Assembly (NCBI RefSeq): GCF_014641075.1
Contig: NZ_BMHP01000004.1
Location: 186,001 to 250,000 of the forward strand
Direction: 5' to 3'
Length of the DNA: 64,000 nucleotides
From: Paenibacillus nasutitermitis
GTDB taxonomy: Bacteria > Bacillota > Bacilli > Paenibacillales > Paenibacillaceae
Below, one piece after another: positions 49,378 through 58,796 of the stretch. Below the pieces are notes generated by a model. The model did no database searches, was not told where the DNA came from, and saw nothing but the letters and a program-made list of their open reading frames with translations. The translations under genes were made by a program, and so were the position numbers. Position 1 is the first letter of the stretch, and each line of letters opens with the position of its first letter.

Positions 49378-50952
49378 ATGAGCGAATTACCGAACCCTTT
49401 GATGAGCCGGAGAGCTATGCTGGCTTCCCTGGGACTGACGGGAGCCGCGGTAGTTGCCGATAATATGATTCCCGGTAGTGTGCGCCGAGTCATGGCCGCA
49501 GGGGAGAACGAGATAGAGGGCAAGAAGGTTAAGAAAAAAGGCTGGGAGCTGGACGAAGTCTCGAATGTGCGAAAGTACGGCGCTGTCGGTGACGGAGTCG
49601 CGGATGATACGGTCGCCGTCCAAGCTGCACTGGACGCGCTTCCGGAGGGGGGCACGGTGTTGTTCCCGATTGGAACTTACCGAATCACGCGGAGCCTGAG
49701 TGTCCGTTACGATGCTACGACGATCCTCGGCCAAGGCGGACATTCCAATATCGTCTACTCCTATGAGCAAATGGAGGGAGACCTTCACTCCGTTGCCAGC
49801 CTGCTTGTGTTCCGGAGCGGAATTCGCTACGTTACTGTTCGCGATCTGCGGCTGACTTATACCGGAAGCTTCTTCCCGGAGGTAGGGAAGAGCAATTTTG
49901 GCCGAGTGGCAGGTCTTCGGTTCGAACAGTGCTACGATGTGTTGATTGAGAATGTGGAAGCTTCGGGGTTCAACGCGAGCGGGATTATGCAGAGCACAGG
50001 CAACTCGGCCCAATACGCCGAACGGTTTAAAGTCCACCAGTGCAACCTGCATCATAATCGGATCGCCGGGATCGTATTCGGGAATGTGAATCATATCAGC
50101 ATCACGGATTGTGATCTGGATTATAACGGCTCCGTTCCGGATGGGGGGACCGGTTATGGATGCGCGGGATCAAGCAGTGAGCTGCCGAACCACATTCAGA
50201 TTCTTGGCAATCGGGCTTCCTACAACTACCGGAAGGGGATCGACCTTCACGCGGGGAACGATGCCGTGATCGAAGGGAACATCTGTCATGCGAACCGGTT
50301 GTACGGGATTTATTCGGTAGGGAACAAATCGGGGAATATCATCATTCGCGGCAACATCATCTCCGGGATGAACCGTGAGACGATCGGAATCCCCGCGCCG
50401 TACACATGGATTACCGGGATCGATATCGGTCCGCATCCTGCTTCCGCGCAGCCTGTAGATAACCGCAATTACATCATTGAAGGAAACATCTTCTCCGACT
50501 TCGGGATCGGGGCCGGGGACGCATATGCGATTCATGTGTACTTCCGCAGCAACCGTGGAAATCTGCAGATTAGAAATAATATCGTGCACGGGAAACGAAT
50601 CTCCAATATAATCATGCTCCGGGCGGAGGCGTCCGGAGCACGGGAAGTAAACGTGGATATTTCCGGCAATCAGGCCTTCATTGAACAATCGACGGATTAC
50701 ACCATGCGGCTGCCGCATTGCAGCCAGATGACGATCGCGAACAACCAGATCACGACTAACCAGCCGAACCAGCACGATGGGATGATCCTGATCGATCCCG
50801 GCAGCCTAAAGTCGCTCGTATATACAGGCAATCAGATGAACGATCCGCAGAACAGCTATCCCCATGCGTTGAAGGGGGTTGCCGGCCAGGCGCTGCAGCA
50901 GAAATTGTACCGGCAGGGCAACTTCATGAACGGCGTGCTGGAAATTCAGTAA
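49378..50952 (+). CDS. Right-handed beta-helix protein, Tat-exported, pectate-lyase superfamily
   Basis: This 524-residue protein has a twin-arginine signal (MSRRAMLASLGLTGAAVVAD). The pectate-lyase-3 opening VRKYGAVGDGVADDTVAVQA and GGTVLFPIGTYRI are followed by many right-handed beta-helix repeats (CYDVLIENVEASGFNASGIM, HISITDCDLDYNG, NIIIRGNIISGMN). I start at ATG 49378 with CGGAGG 7 bases upstream; ATG 49372 is too close. It probably cleaves or binds an acidic polysaccharide outside the cell, under the divergent AraC regulator. Catalytic residues cannot be placed with confidence. Confidence 0.86.
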   Translation: MSELPNPLMSRRAMLASLGLTGAAVVADNMIPGSVRRVMAAGENEIEGKKVKKKGWELDEVSNVRKYGAVGDGVADDTVAVQAALDALPEGGTVLFPIGTYRITRSLSVRYDATTILGQGGHSNIVYSYEQMEGDLHSVASLLVFRSGIRYVTVRDLRLTYTGSFFPEVGKSNFGRVAGLRFEQCYDVLIENVEASGFNASGIMQSTGNSAQYAERFKVHQCNLHHNRIAGIVFGNVNHISITDCDLDYNGSVPDGGTGYGCAGSSSELPNHIQILGNRASYNYRKGIDLHAGNDAVIEGNICHANRLYGIYSVGNKSGNIIIRGNIISGMNRETIGIPAPYTWITGIDIGPHPASAQPVDNRNYIIEGNIFSDFGIGAGDAYAIHVYFRSNRGNLQIRNNIVHGKRISNIIMLRAEASGAREVNVDISGNQAFIEQSTDYTMRLPHCSQMTIANNQITTNQPNQHDGMILIDPGSLKSLVYTGNQMNDPQNSYPHALKGVAGQALQQKLYRQGNFMNGVLEIQ

Positions 50953-51002
50953 CCGAATCGGAAAGCTCACCACGCATCTGCAGCTTAATACTTCTATGAG
51001 CC

Positions 51003-51036
51003 GATGCCAGGGGACTCATCCCCTGGCATCTTTGTG
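51003..51036. terminator. Hairpin between convergent genes
   Basis: GATGCCAGGGG (51003-51013) pairs perfectly with CCCCTGGCATC (51020-51030), followed by TTTGTGT. The stem is strong but the T-run is short. It lies between the beta-helix gene and the minus-strand SDR gene. Confidence 0.7.
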
Positions 51037-51059
51037 TCGCCCAAACGATGCGTTCTCCC

Positions 51060-51872
51060 CTAACTAAAGTTACTCGAAATAACCTCCATAAAATGCTCAT
51101 CCGTAGATTCCGCTCTCATTTTCAATAGAAATTGGGCATCTTCTCCGACTACGTATCGAAAACGATCCGATGAATCGATAGCGGCTTCGTAGATCGTCTC
51201 AGCAATCAATTCCGGCGAGGAGATGTTCGTTTGAAAGCTCTCCATTTGCTTCTTCACTACTGTTTCTGTATAAGTTCGATAAGAATCCAAGTCATCGTCC
51301 GTTAGTATCTCCATGGATCGGCCTGTAAAGTCCGTAGTGACATTTCCGGGTTCTACCACTTTCACTTTAATATTTTGGGTCGCGAGTTCGTAGAAAAGCG
51401 ATTCCGAAAACCCTTCGACAGCAAATTTGCTCGCATGATAAAGGGTTAAAAGCGGAAAGGCGATTCTCCCCCCTACGGATGAAATGTTAATGACCGTACC
51501 TCCTTTATTTTTTCTGAAGTGAGGCAGGATGCTTTGAGTTGTATGGAAAGTACCGAACACATTGACATCAAATTGCCTTTTTACCTGAAGATCAGTTGCG
51601 GCTTCAAATGCACCAATTGCAGCATAACCGGCATTGTTCAGCAAAACGTCGATTTTGCCGAAATGCTCGATACCTTTTGCGATAGCATGATGAATCGTTT
51701 CTTTTTCGAGGACATCAAGTCTTGTAACCAATACGCGATCCAACCGGCTCAGCTCGGTCTCCTTCTCCGGAGAACGCATTGTTGCGACCACATTCCATCC
51801 TTGCCTCCAAAAATATTGTGCTGCAGCTCTTCCTATCCCGGATGAAGAACCTGTGATTAATATGGTTTTCAT
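51060..51872 (-). CDS. Short-chain dehydrogenase/reductase (SDR)
   Basis: This 270-residue classical SDR has the cofactor motif ITGSSSGIGRAAA, LLNNAGYAAIGAFE, catalytic Ser in INISSVGGRIAFP and YHASK (Tyr/Lys), then VVEPGNVTTDF. CGAGGGAGG precedes the ATG. Codon use and AT content look different from the GC-rich genes around it, hinting at horizontal acquisition with its divergent TetR regulator. The substrate is unknown. Confidence 0.9.
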   Translation of the reverse strand: MKTILITGSSSGIGRAAAQYFWRQGWNVVATMRSPEKETELSRLDRVLVTRLDVLEKETIHHAIAKGIEHFGKIDVLLNNAGYAAIGAFEAATDLQVKRQFDVNVFGTFHTTQSILPHFRKNKGGTVINISSVGGRIAFPLLTLYHASKFAVEGFSESLFYELATQNIKVKVVEPGNVTTDFTGRSMEILTDDDLDSYRTYTETVVKKQMESFQTNISSPELIAETIYEAAIDSSDRFRYVVGEDAQFLLKMRAESTDEHFMEVISSNFS

Positions 51873-51933
51873 TGTTTTTCCTCCCTCGTTTTAGCAGGTA
51901 CAGGAAAAGCATACAACGAAAAGAAAACAAAGT

Positions 51934-51984
51934 AAACTAAATTAATAAAAATAGTTAATTTAATTATTTTTGTTAAAATAGTTT
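51934..51984. promoter_or_regulatory. 51-base quasi-palindromic operator between SDR and TetR genes
   Basis: The left arm (51934-51958) and right arm (51960-51984) match at 21 of 25 positions about a centre at 51959. The ends AAACTA and TAGTTT and inner AATAAAAATA-type half-sites repeat. The sequence is very AT-rich. It should be bound by the TetR protein and could repress both divergent genes. Confidence 0.65.
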
Positions 51985-52041
51985 GTATTGGCCGAGATTA
52001 CGATGTAAGATGATTTATAAACAGCAAAGGAGGCTCATTTG

Positions 52042-52677
52042 GTGAGAAAAGCGGTTAGCGCAGAAATATACATTGATAAAATTAAACCGATTCTTAGAAA
52101 AATGAAATTTAGCCAACTTAAGATAGATGATATCGCGAGGCATATGGATATCAGTAAAGTGACGCTTTATAAGCATTTTTCCTCCAGGGATGACGTGATC
52201 CAGGTGGTTGTCGAGCATTATATCAACTACTTGCTTGAGGCTGATATCCTTGTGAAGGACGATTCCGTCTCTTATATCGAACGGTTTCAGAAAACATATG
52301 AGCAATCTTTGAAATGCGTGATTTATGTTTCTGATCTGTTTTTACAAGATCTCAAAGAATCCTATCCAGGCTTGTTTGAAAAACTTGCTGCCGCCGAGCA
52401 AATTCGCAATAAAAATTTACAAGTGTTTTTTGAATCCGGTATGGAGCAGGGGATTTTCAACAGAATGAACGCCGTGCTGTTTATGATTCAAGATGATGCT
52501 GTGCTGCGGCGGATCATTGAATCATCCTTTTCCATACATTATGACCTTACGTTGAAACAAGCGCTTATGGATTTTTACAGGTTGAAGAAATACCAATTGT
52601 TAAAGCCGCAGTATCTGGATGCATCGGACGATTCCATTATTGATAGAAAAATCAGTCAAATCATACAATCCATTTAG
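52042..52677 (+). CDS. TetR family transcriptional regulator
   Basis: This protein of about 211 residues has an N-terminal TetR helix-turn-helix (FSQLKIDDIARHMDISKVTL, then YKHFSSRDDVIQVVV) and a long helical ligand/dimer domain. AAAGGAGG is 8 bases from GTG 52042; TTG 52039 in frame is an alternative. It is divergent from the SDR gene with a 51-base palindrome between them, a typical arrangement for a self-regulated repressor/enzyme pair. The ligand is unknown. Confidence 0.88.
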   Translation: MRKAVSAEIYIDKIKPILRKMKFSQLKIDDIARHMDISKVTLYKHFSSRDDVIQVVVEHYINYLLEADILVKDDSVSYIERFQKTYEQSLKCVIYVSDLFLQDLKESYPGLFEKLAAAEQIRNKNLQVFFESGMEQGIFNRMNAVLFMIQDDAVLRRIIESSFSIHYDLTLKQALMDFYRLKKYQLLKPQYLDASDDSIIDRKISQIIQSI

Positions 52678-52756
52678 CGTGTTCCAATATACATCTTGAA
52701 CCTTATTCTTCTACGACGCCCATATGAAGCAAAGGGAACAGGATTACACAGCAGAC

Positions 52757-52798
52757 TGACAAGGGTCGCCTTCGCGGCTCCTTGCCGGTCTTTTTTTT
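52757..52798 (+). terminator. Terminator after the TetR gene
   Basis: GAC-AAGG-GCC pairs with GGC-CCTT-GTC with small bulges around TTCGC, followed by eight T. The minus-strand AraC gene ends immediately beside it. Confidence 0.85.
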
Positions 52799-53591
52799 AT
52801 TCCCTGCCCGTCGATTCCCGCTCGTCCAGCAGTTCGGAGGGCAGCTTGCCGACGATCCGCTTGAACACCCGGTTGAAATAGGAGGGGTCGCTGTAGCCCA
52901 GATGCTCGGATATATCCTGCACGGACAGCTGCGAGTGGCGGAGCATATACTGGGCGGTCTTCATCCGCTTGAGATGGACGTATTCGCTTATTGTAAGTCC
53001 AGTCACTTTGCGGAACAGCGAAGCCGCATAATTGGGGCTCACTCCGATGCATGCACCCAGCTCCGTCTTGGTAACGCGGCTGCGGTACTGCTCTTCAATA
53101 TAATGCTTCATCCGCTCAATATGACGGATGGAGGAAGGAGCCTGCTCCCCTTCATCGACCTCGCGGTTGACGGTCACGATCAGCTCCGTCAATAAAGCCC
53201 CGCACATGACGGTGAAATAGGGATCGCGTTCGGTCCAATGCTCAGCAAGCTGGAGGAGCTTATCCAGAAGGAGCTCCGGCATGTGGGTGATCCAGCGCAA
53301 GGGCTCTCTTCGCGCGAGCAGGGGAAGCAGGCTGGCGGCCTCGCTGCCTGCCGGACTGAAGCGGACCGTGATGCTCTCGCGGATCCCGCCGGCTCCGCGG
53401 AGCTCGGCGGCGGGAACGCCTGCCGGGATGAGGAGCAATTCATTCTTGCGGCAGAGCGCAATGCTGCCCCGGTATTCAAAGTTGCATTGCCCAAAGCGTA
53501 CCCAGACGAGCGTATAGCAGTCGCTGCCGAGCGGTCTTCTTTCTCTTGCGGGTATGCCGCGGTCCTGTGAGATTTCAAAAATGTGAAACAT
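52797..53591 (-). CDS. AraC family transcriptional regulator
   Basis: This 264-residue protein has an N-terminal sensing region (DCYTLVWVRFGQCNFEYRGS, ELLLIPAGVPAAEL) and a C-terminal AraC double helix-turn-helix (VTKTELGACIGVSPNYAASL, VQDISEHLGYSDPSYFNRVF). The ribosome site GGCGGTGG is weak. It is divergent from the pyruvate kinase gene with about 110 bases between. There is no sugar gene adjacent on its own strand, so its target cannot be told. Confidence 0.87.
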   Translation of the reverse strand: MFHIFEISQDRGIPARERRPLGSDCYTLVWVRFGQCNFEYRGSIALCRKNELLLIPAGVPAAELRGAGGIRESITVRFSPAGSEAASLLPLLARREPLRWITHMPELLLDKLLQLAEHWTERDPYFTVMCGALLTELIVTVNREVDEGEQAPSSIRHIERMKHYIEEQYRSRVTKTELGACIGVSPNYAASLFRKVTGLTISEYVHLKRMKTAQYMLRHSQLSVQDISEHLGYSDPSYFNRVFKRIVGKLPSELLDERESTGRE

Positions 53592-53702
53592 GAGCCACCG
53601 CCGGATTCTGTCATACTATAATACAATTACTGTACTATAGTGAATCGCTCTTGGACAAGGGTTCTTTTACAATGAAAGAACAGAGATATACAAGGAGAGA
53701 GA

Positions 53703-54755
53703 GTGACACGGATGAAAAAAACAACAATTGTATGTACAATGGGACCGGCTTGCAACAACAATGCGATTTTGGAAGAAATGATTCAGGCGGGCATGAACGT
53801 TGCCCGGTTGAACCTGGCGCATGGGGAGCTCAGCGATCACCGTGAAAGGATTCAAAACGTGCGCGCCGTTGCCGCAAAATTGAAAACGCCGGTTACGATG
53901 ATGCTGGATATCAAAGGGCCTGAGATCCGCACCGGCCTGCTGCAGGAGCCATCGTATCTGCTGCAGAGCGGAGAATCGCTGACCTTGACGACAGAGCCGA
54001 TTATCGGCACGGACAAACGAATCTCGGTATCCTATGATTTGACGCAGGATGTCGCGCCGGGCTCGCGGATCATGATCGATGACGGTCTGATTGAGCTTCG
54101 GGTCGTCTCGGTCTCAGGCACGGAAGTCGAATGCGTCATCAAGAACGGTGGCGTGATCAAATCCCGCAAAGGCGTGAATCTGCCAGGCATCCGCACCAGC
54201 CTGCCTGGCGTGACGGAGCGGGACAAGCAGCATATCCGGTTCGGTATTGAAATGAACGTGGAGATGATCGCGATGTCCTTCGTGCGCCGCGCCGAGGATG
54301 TGCTTGAAGTGAAGCGCATGCTGGCCGAGCAGGGAGCCGGACATATCCGGATCGTCTCCAAGATTGAGAACCAGGAAGGGCTTGAGGAGCTGGAGGCGAT
54401 TATCGAGGCTTCGGACGGCATCATGGTCGCACGGGGGGATCTGGGTGTAGAGATTCCGCTGGAAGATGTTCCGATCGCCCAGAAGCAAATGATTGCCGCC
54501 TGCAACAAAGCGGGCAAATTCGTCGTCACCGCCACGCAAATGCTGGAGTCGATGCAGAGCCAGCCACGTCCGACACGGGCGGAAGCAAGCGACGTCGCGA
54601 ATGCCGTATGGGACGGATCGGATGCGGTCATGCTCTCCGGGGAGACCGCTTCAGGCAGTTATCCGGTAGAAGCGGTCCGCACAATGGCTGCCATTGCCTT
54701 CAAAGCGCAGCAGTCCGCAGGGGCTTATTCAAAGAAAGATTTGATTGAAGCTTAG
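53703..54755 (+). CDS. pyk: Short pyruvate kinase
   Basis: This 350-residue protein carries the full pyruvate kinase A/B barrel: TIVCTMGPACNNNAILEEMI, VARLNLAHGELSDH, MMLDIKGPEIRTGL, IRIVSKIENQEGLEELEAII with catalytic Lys, and MVARGDLGVEIPLEDVPIAQ and FVVTATQMLESM. It stops shortly after the barrel, so the C-terminal regulatory domain of normal enzymes (about 470-585 residues) is missing. The start may be GTG 53703 (AAGGAG 5 bases away) or ATG 53712. It is probably a second, unregulated isozyme. Confidence 0.9.
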   Translation: MTRMKKTTIVCTMGPACNNNAILEEMIQAGMNVARLNLAHGELSDHRERIQNVRAVAAKLKTPVTMMLDIKGPEIRTGLLQEPSYLLQSGESLTLTTEPIIGTDKRISVSYDLTQDVAPGSRIMIDDGLIELRVVSVSGTEVECVIKNGGVIKSRKGVNLPGIRTSLPGVTERDKQHIRFGIEMNVEMIAMSFVRRAEDVLEVKRMLAEQGAGHIRIVSKIENQEGLEELEAIIEASDGIMVARGDLGVEIPLEDVPIAQKQMIAACNKAGKFVVTATQMLESMQSQPRPTRAEASDVANAVWDGSDAVMLSGETASGSYPVEAVRTMAAIAFKAQQSAGAYSKKDLIEA

Positions 54756-54838
54756 CTTATCGTTTAAAGTGGATAGAGGACAGAATATGCAGCAGCTTGC
54801 ATTTTCTGTGATTGACTTCACGTTAGGCGGGATTATGG

Positions 54839-56845
54839 ATGCACGTATTAACGATTGATCACATTGCCAAAAGCTATGGTGAGAAGATATTGTTTGAAGA
54901 TGTGTCGTTCGGTGTTGAAACGGGCGACAAGATCGGAATTATCGGTGTGAACGGCACCGGCAAATCGACCTTTCTGAATGTTGTTGCAGGCCTAGAGCCC
55001 CCTGATTCGGGCTCTATTCTTGTTGCTGGCGGGGCAACGGTACAGATGCTCTCGCAGAATCCGGTTTTTGACCCGGAGCTTACAGTGCTGGAGCATGTGC
55101 TGAGCGGCGATTCCGAGCAGATGCGTGCCGTGCGCGCCTCCATGCAGGCACTCCAGGCGCTGGAGAGGATGCCTGGAGACAGCGACCTGCAGCAGCAGCT
55201 GGTACGGGCCAACCAGCGGATGGATGAGCTGGATGCCTGGACGCTGGAGAGCGATGCGAAGACGGCGCTGACCAAGCTTGGCATAGCCAGGTTCGATGCG
55301 CAGCTGGGCACCTTGTCCGGCGGCCAGCGCAAACGTGTCGCCATGGCGGCCGCGCTCGTACAGCCTGCGGATGTGCTGCTGCTGGACGAGCCGACCAACC
55401 ATATCGACAACGAATCGGTTGCCTGGCTGGAGGGCATGCTCCAGAAGCGCAAAGGCGCGCTGCTGATGATAACCCATGACCGGTATTTCCTCGACCGCGT
55501 CAGCAATCGGATGCTGGAGCTGGACCGGGGTAAGGCGTATTTCTACACTGCCAATTATAGTCAGTTTCTGGAACTGAAGCTGGACCGCGAGGAGCGGGAG
55601 GCAGCATCGGAAGCCAAACGGAAAAACCTTCTCAGGAACGAGCTGGCCTGGATGCGCCGCGGCGCAAAAGCCCGCTCCACCAAGCAGCAGGCACGTATCC
55701 AGCGTTTTGAAGCGCTGCAGGATGCCGCGCCCGAGAAAGCGGGCGGCAAGCTGGAAGTGTCCGTCGCCTCATCGCGGCTTGGCAAGAAAATTATTGAGCT
55801 TGCGTCGCTCCATAAAGCGTTTGAGGGCAGGACGGTTATCCGCGACTTCAGTTATATTGCCGTACCGGAGGACAGAGTGGGCATAGTAGGCCGCAACGGG
55901 CTCGGCAAGTCGACGCTGCTGAAGCTGATTGCCGGTAAGCTCGAACCGGACTCAGGCGACGTGTCGCTCGGAGGGACAGTGCGGCTGGGCGTATTCTCGC
56001 AGGAGCGGGAAGAGATGAACGACCAGCTGCGCGTAATCGAATATATCCGCGAAAGCGCGGAACGCGTAACGACCGCAGATGGTTCAACGGTGAGCGCCTC
56101 TCAGATGCTGGAGCGGTTTCTGTTTCCCCCCGCACAGCAATGGACGCCGATCGCCAAGCTCTCAGGTGGTGAGAAGAGACGACTGCAGCTGCTGCGCGTG
56201 CTGATGGAAGCGCCCAATGTGCTGCTGCTGGATGAGCCAACCAACGATCTGGATATCAGTACACTGACTGTACTGGAGGACTATTTGGACGATTTCCCGG
56301 GCGTTGTTTTTGTAGTATCCCATGACCGGTACTTTCTGGACCGGACGGTGGACCGCATCTTTGCCTTTGAAGGCGAGGGTGTCATCACCCAGCATGTCGG
56401 CAATTTCTCCGATTACGAACAGGTCCAGGCCGCAGCCGGAGTTTCCGGGGCTGGCCGCAGCGGCGGATTATCGACTGAGGGTGGCGCAAGACGCCAGGCC
56501 GATCCGGATGCACCGGGTTCGGGAAACGCAGGCCAGCAGACGCCGGATGGCGGCGGTGCAGGCAGCGGAGCGGAGTCTCCGCAAGGCGGCAGTGCGGGAC
56601 GGCCGTTGAAGATGACGTTCAAGGAACAGCGCGAGTTCGAGACGATCGACGAGGATATAGCCAAAGCGGAGCAGGAACTGGAAGACATCACGAACCGTAT
56701 GGAGGCTGCTTCCAGCGATTCCGCCCAGCTTCAGCTTCTTATCGCCCAGCGGGGGGAGCAGGAAGCGCGCCTGGAGCAGCTGATGGACCGGTGGACGTAT
56801 TTGAACGAATTGGAGGAGCGGATCGCGCAGAGTAAGAAAAAATAA
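54839..56845 (+). CDS. ABC-F family ATPase (Uup-like) with C-terminal coiled coil
   Basis: This 668-residue protein has two ABC domains in tandem: Walker A GVNGTGKST with signature LSGGQRKRVAMA and LLLDEPTNHID, then GRNGLGKST with LSGGEKRRLQLL and LLLDEPTNDLD. A charged linker between them (RRGAKARSTKQQARIQRFEA) and a C-terminal coiled coil (IDEDIAKAEQELEDITNRME) after a Gly/Ser-rich hinge are as in Uup/YfmR-type proteins. No membrane domain. ABC-F proteins act on ribosomes, rescuing stalled translation or giving antibiotic tolerance. AGGCGGG is 9 bases from ATG 54839. Confidence 0.93.
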   Translation: MHVLTIDHIAKSYGEKILFEDVSFGVETGDKIGIIGVNGTGKSTFLNVVAGLEPPDSGSILVAGGATVQMLSQNPVFDPELTVLEHVLSGDSEQMRAVRASMQALQALERMPGDSDLQQQLVRANQRMDELDAWTLESDAKTALTKLGIARFDAQLGTLSGGQRKRVAMAAALVQPADVLLLDEPTNHIDNESVAWLEGMLQKRKGALLMITHDRYFLDRVSNRMLELDRGKAYFYTANYSQFLELKLDREEREAASEAKRKNLLRNELAWMRRGAKARSTKQQARIQRFEALQDAAPEKAGGKLEVSVASSRLGKKIIELASLHKAFEGRTVIRDFSYIAVPEDRVGIVGRNGLGKSTLLKLIAGKLEPDSGDVSLGGTVRLGVFSQEREEMNDQLRVIEYIRESAERVTTADGSTVSASQMLERFLFPPAQQWTPIAKLSGGEKRRLQLLRVLMEAPNVLLLDEPTNDLDISTLTVLEDYLDDFPGVVFVVSHDRYFLDRTVDRIFAFEGEGVITQHVGNFSDYEQVQAAAGVSGAGRSGGLSTEGGARRQADPDAPGSGNAGQQTPDGGGAGSGAESPQGGSAGRPLKMTFKEQREFETIDEDIAKAEQELEDITNRMEAASSDSAQLQLLIAQRGEQEARLEQLMDRWTYLNELEERIAQSKKK

Positions 56846-56925
56846 GGCCTGAGCGGCTGTTAAGGGCAATCAGCCTGCCGGACCATGTGATTCCTTTTTC
56901 TTGATCCTCCCTTTGAGTGAATAGA

Positions 56926-56966
56926 AAAAAAGCGCCAGTCTTCCAAATGAGGAAGTTGGCGCTTTT
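56926..56966. terminator. Bidirectional terminator between the ABC-F and dps genes
   Basis: AAAAGCGCCA-CTTCC pairs with GGAAG-TGGCGCTTTT around AAATGA, with A-run and T-run on opposite sides. It serves the convergent ABC-F and dps genes. Confidence 0.88.
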
Positions 56967-57027
56967 ATGTTTACCTGCCGCATCGGGCTGGCCTGTCCGG
57001 TCTTCTAACGCGAGGGTCAATCCGCAA

Positions 57028-57465
57028 TTATTTTCCGTTAAAGGCTTTGAGCATCCACAGATGCTTCTCCAGCGATTTGTGAACCGCAAGGAGCATATCG
57101 CCGGTTGTTTCATCGCCTTTTTTCTCGGCTTCTTCCATGCCTTCTTTCAGCTCGGCTGCGACAAGGGTGAAGTCGCTGATCAGGGATTCAACCATTTGCG
57201 TCGCTTCTTCTTTGCCGGTAGCTTCTTTGACGCTGGAGAGCTTCAAGTGCTCCGTCATCGTAGCGACAGGCTTGCCTTCCAGTGCAAGCAGACGTTCTGC
57301 GAAATCGTCAACGACGAGTGTCGCTTCCTCGTACAGCTCCTGAAATTTCACATGTAGGGTGAAAAACTGGTTGCCTTTGACGTACCAGTGGAAGTTGTGC
57401 AGCTTGACATAAAGAACGCTCCAGGTAGAAATTTGCTTGTTTAAAATATCATGCAGCTTCGTCAT
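57028..57465 (-). CDS. dps: Dps family ferritin-like DNA-protection protein
   Basis: This 145-residue four-helix protein has the Dps ferroxidase ligands at the subunit interface: KLHNFHWYVKGNQFFTLH and FQELYEEATLVVDDFAERLL with D/E residues. EKHLWMLKAF ends it. AAGGAG is 10 bases from ATG 57465; the GTG at 57474 in frame is too close to the ribosome site. Dps oxidises and stores iron with peroxide and protects DNA during stress. It is monocistronic, next to the thioredoxin reductase gene in the same direction. Confidence 0.93.
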   Translation of the reverse strand: MTKLHDILNKQISTWSVLYVKLHNFHWYVKGNQFFTLHVKFQELYEEATLVVDDFAERLLALEGKPVATMTEHLKLSSVKEATGKEEATQMVESLISDFTLVAAELKEGMEEAEKKGDETTGDMLLAVHKSLEKHLWMLKAFNGK

Positions 57466-57547
57466 TGAAAACACGCTCCTTAATTTTTATTATCTATTTG
57501 ATGAATCTCCAGCCATGCCGGAAAATTATCAACGAAACGTTTTCTCC

Positions 57548-58528
57548 TCAATCTCCGAAAGCTACTTCTTGAGTAACGAGCAGCGGGTCTGCATTCATTG
57601 CGGCCGCATCGGCGTCTTCCAGGAACCGTTCGCAATCCAGAGCTGCCATACAACCGCTGCCCGCAGCCGTAATAGCTTGACGGTAATGGCGGTCCTGCAC
57701 ATCGCCGCATGCGAACACGCCAGGGAGATTGGTTCTTGACGTTCCAGGCTGGACCACGATATAGCCTTGATCGTCCGTTGTCACTTGACCGCCGAGAAAG
57801 GCGGTATTCGGTGTATGCCCGATCGCGACGAATACGCCGTCCGCTTCAAGCAGCATGTCCTCGCCAGTCGCATTGTCCCGTACACGAAGTCCTTGAAGAC
57901 CGGATTCTCCAGCAACAACCTCCTGCGGGGTTGCGTTCAGGCTCCAGACAATTTTGTCATTGGCTCTTGCCCGGTCCTGCATGATTTTCGAAGCGCGGAG
58001 CTCATCGCGTCTGTGCACCAGTCTGACCTCGGTTGCGAACCGGGTAAGGAAAGAGGCTTCTTCCATGGCGGAATCGCCGCCTCCGACGACAATGATTTTT
58101 TTTCCGCGGAAGAAAAATCCGTCACATGTTGCACAAGTGCTTACTCCGCGGCCGATATTGTCACGCTCTCCAGGCACTCCCATATATTTTGCCGAAGCAC
58201 CGGTAGAAATAACCACAGATTTCGTAATAATTTCGCTGCCGTTGTCCAGCTTCAACTTATAGGGACGTTCGGATAAGTCCGTTTCATCGACCCAACCGGT
58301 CTGAAAACGTGCACCGAATCGTTGTGCCTGCTTGCGCATGTTGGACATCAGCTCGGAACCGAGAATGCCATCCTGGAAACCAGGGTAATTCTCCACCTCG
58401 GTCGTCGTCGTCAACTGGCCGCCTGGCTGCGGCCCCTCCAGAACAAGCGGATTAAAGCCCGCTCTCGCCAGATAGATGGCAGCTGTCAGCCCGGCTGGTC
58501 CGGTGCCTACAATAACGATATTCTCCAT
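57548..58528 (-). CDS. trxB: Thioredoxin reductase
   Basis: This 326-residue enzyme has the FAD motif IVIVGTGPAGLTAAIYLARA, the redox-active CATC (STCATCDGFFF), the NADPH motif IIVVGGGDSAMEEA with HRRDELRASK, and FACGDVQDRHYRQAITAAGSG. It transfers electrons from NADPH to thioredoxin. The start is ATG 58528 with AGAGGAGAG; the frame extends upstream without a start signal. The C-terminal tail is slightly longer than E. coli TrxB. An upstream promoter is seen at 58597-58625. Confidence 0.95.
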   Translation of the reverse strand: MENIVIVGTGPAGLTAAIYLARAGFNPLVLEGPQPGGQLTTTTEVENYPGFQDGILGSELMSNMRKQAQRFGARFQTGWVDETDLSERPYKLKLDNGSEIITKSVVISTGASAKYMGVPGERDNIGRGVSTCATCDGFFFRGKKIIVVGGGDSAMEEASFLTRFATEVRLVHRRDELRASKIMQDRARANDKIVWSLNATPQEVVAGESGLQGLRVRDNATGEDMLLEADGVFVAIGHTPNTAFLGGQVTTDDQGYIVVQPGTSRTNLPGVFACGDVQDRHYRQAITAAGSGCMAALDCERFLEDADAAAMNADPLLVTQEVAFGD

Positions 58529-58596
58529 ATCGCTCTCTCCTCTCTTAACCAAGCTATTTTAGTTTTGAAACCATATCGATAATAATTTCTATATTA

Positions 58597-58625
58597 AAAT
58601 TATTATAATTAAGAGAGGATGTCAA
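58597..58625 (-). promoter_or_regulatory. Putative SigA promoter for trxB
   Basis: On the minus strand a perfect TTGACA (58620-58625) is 17 bases from TAATTT (58597-58602), about 70 bases before the trxB start. The region is very AT-rich. The remaining part of the 400-base gap holds a terminator and no gene. Confidence 0.6.
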
Positions 58626-58796
58626 TACTCATTTGAAAAGATAAGGGCACGTTCAGCCGCTCTCGTGCATAATCAAATTGCACGCTGAGAGCTTATCCGC
58701 GATGCGATGGGGGAAGGGGTTCTTAACGGGCAGTCTTTAAGGACAAAGCATTGCTGCGGGACTGGCAGAAGGGTGGAGACGAAACGGCCCATGCTG

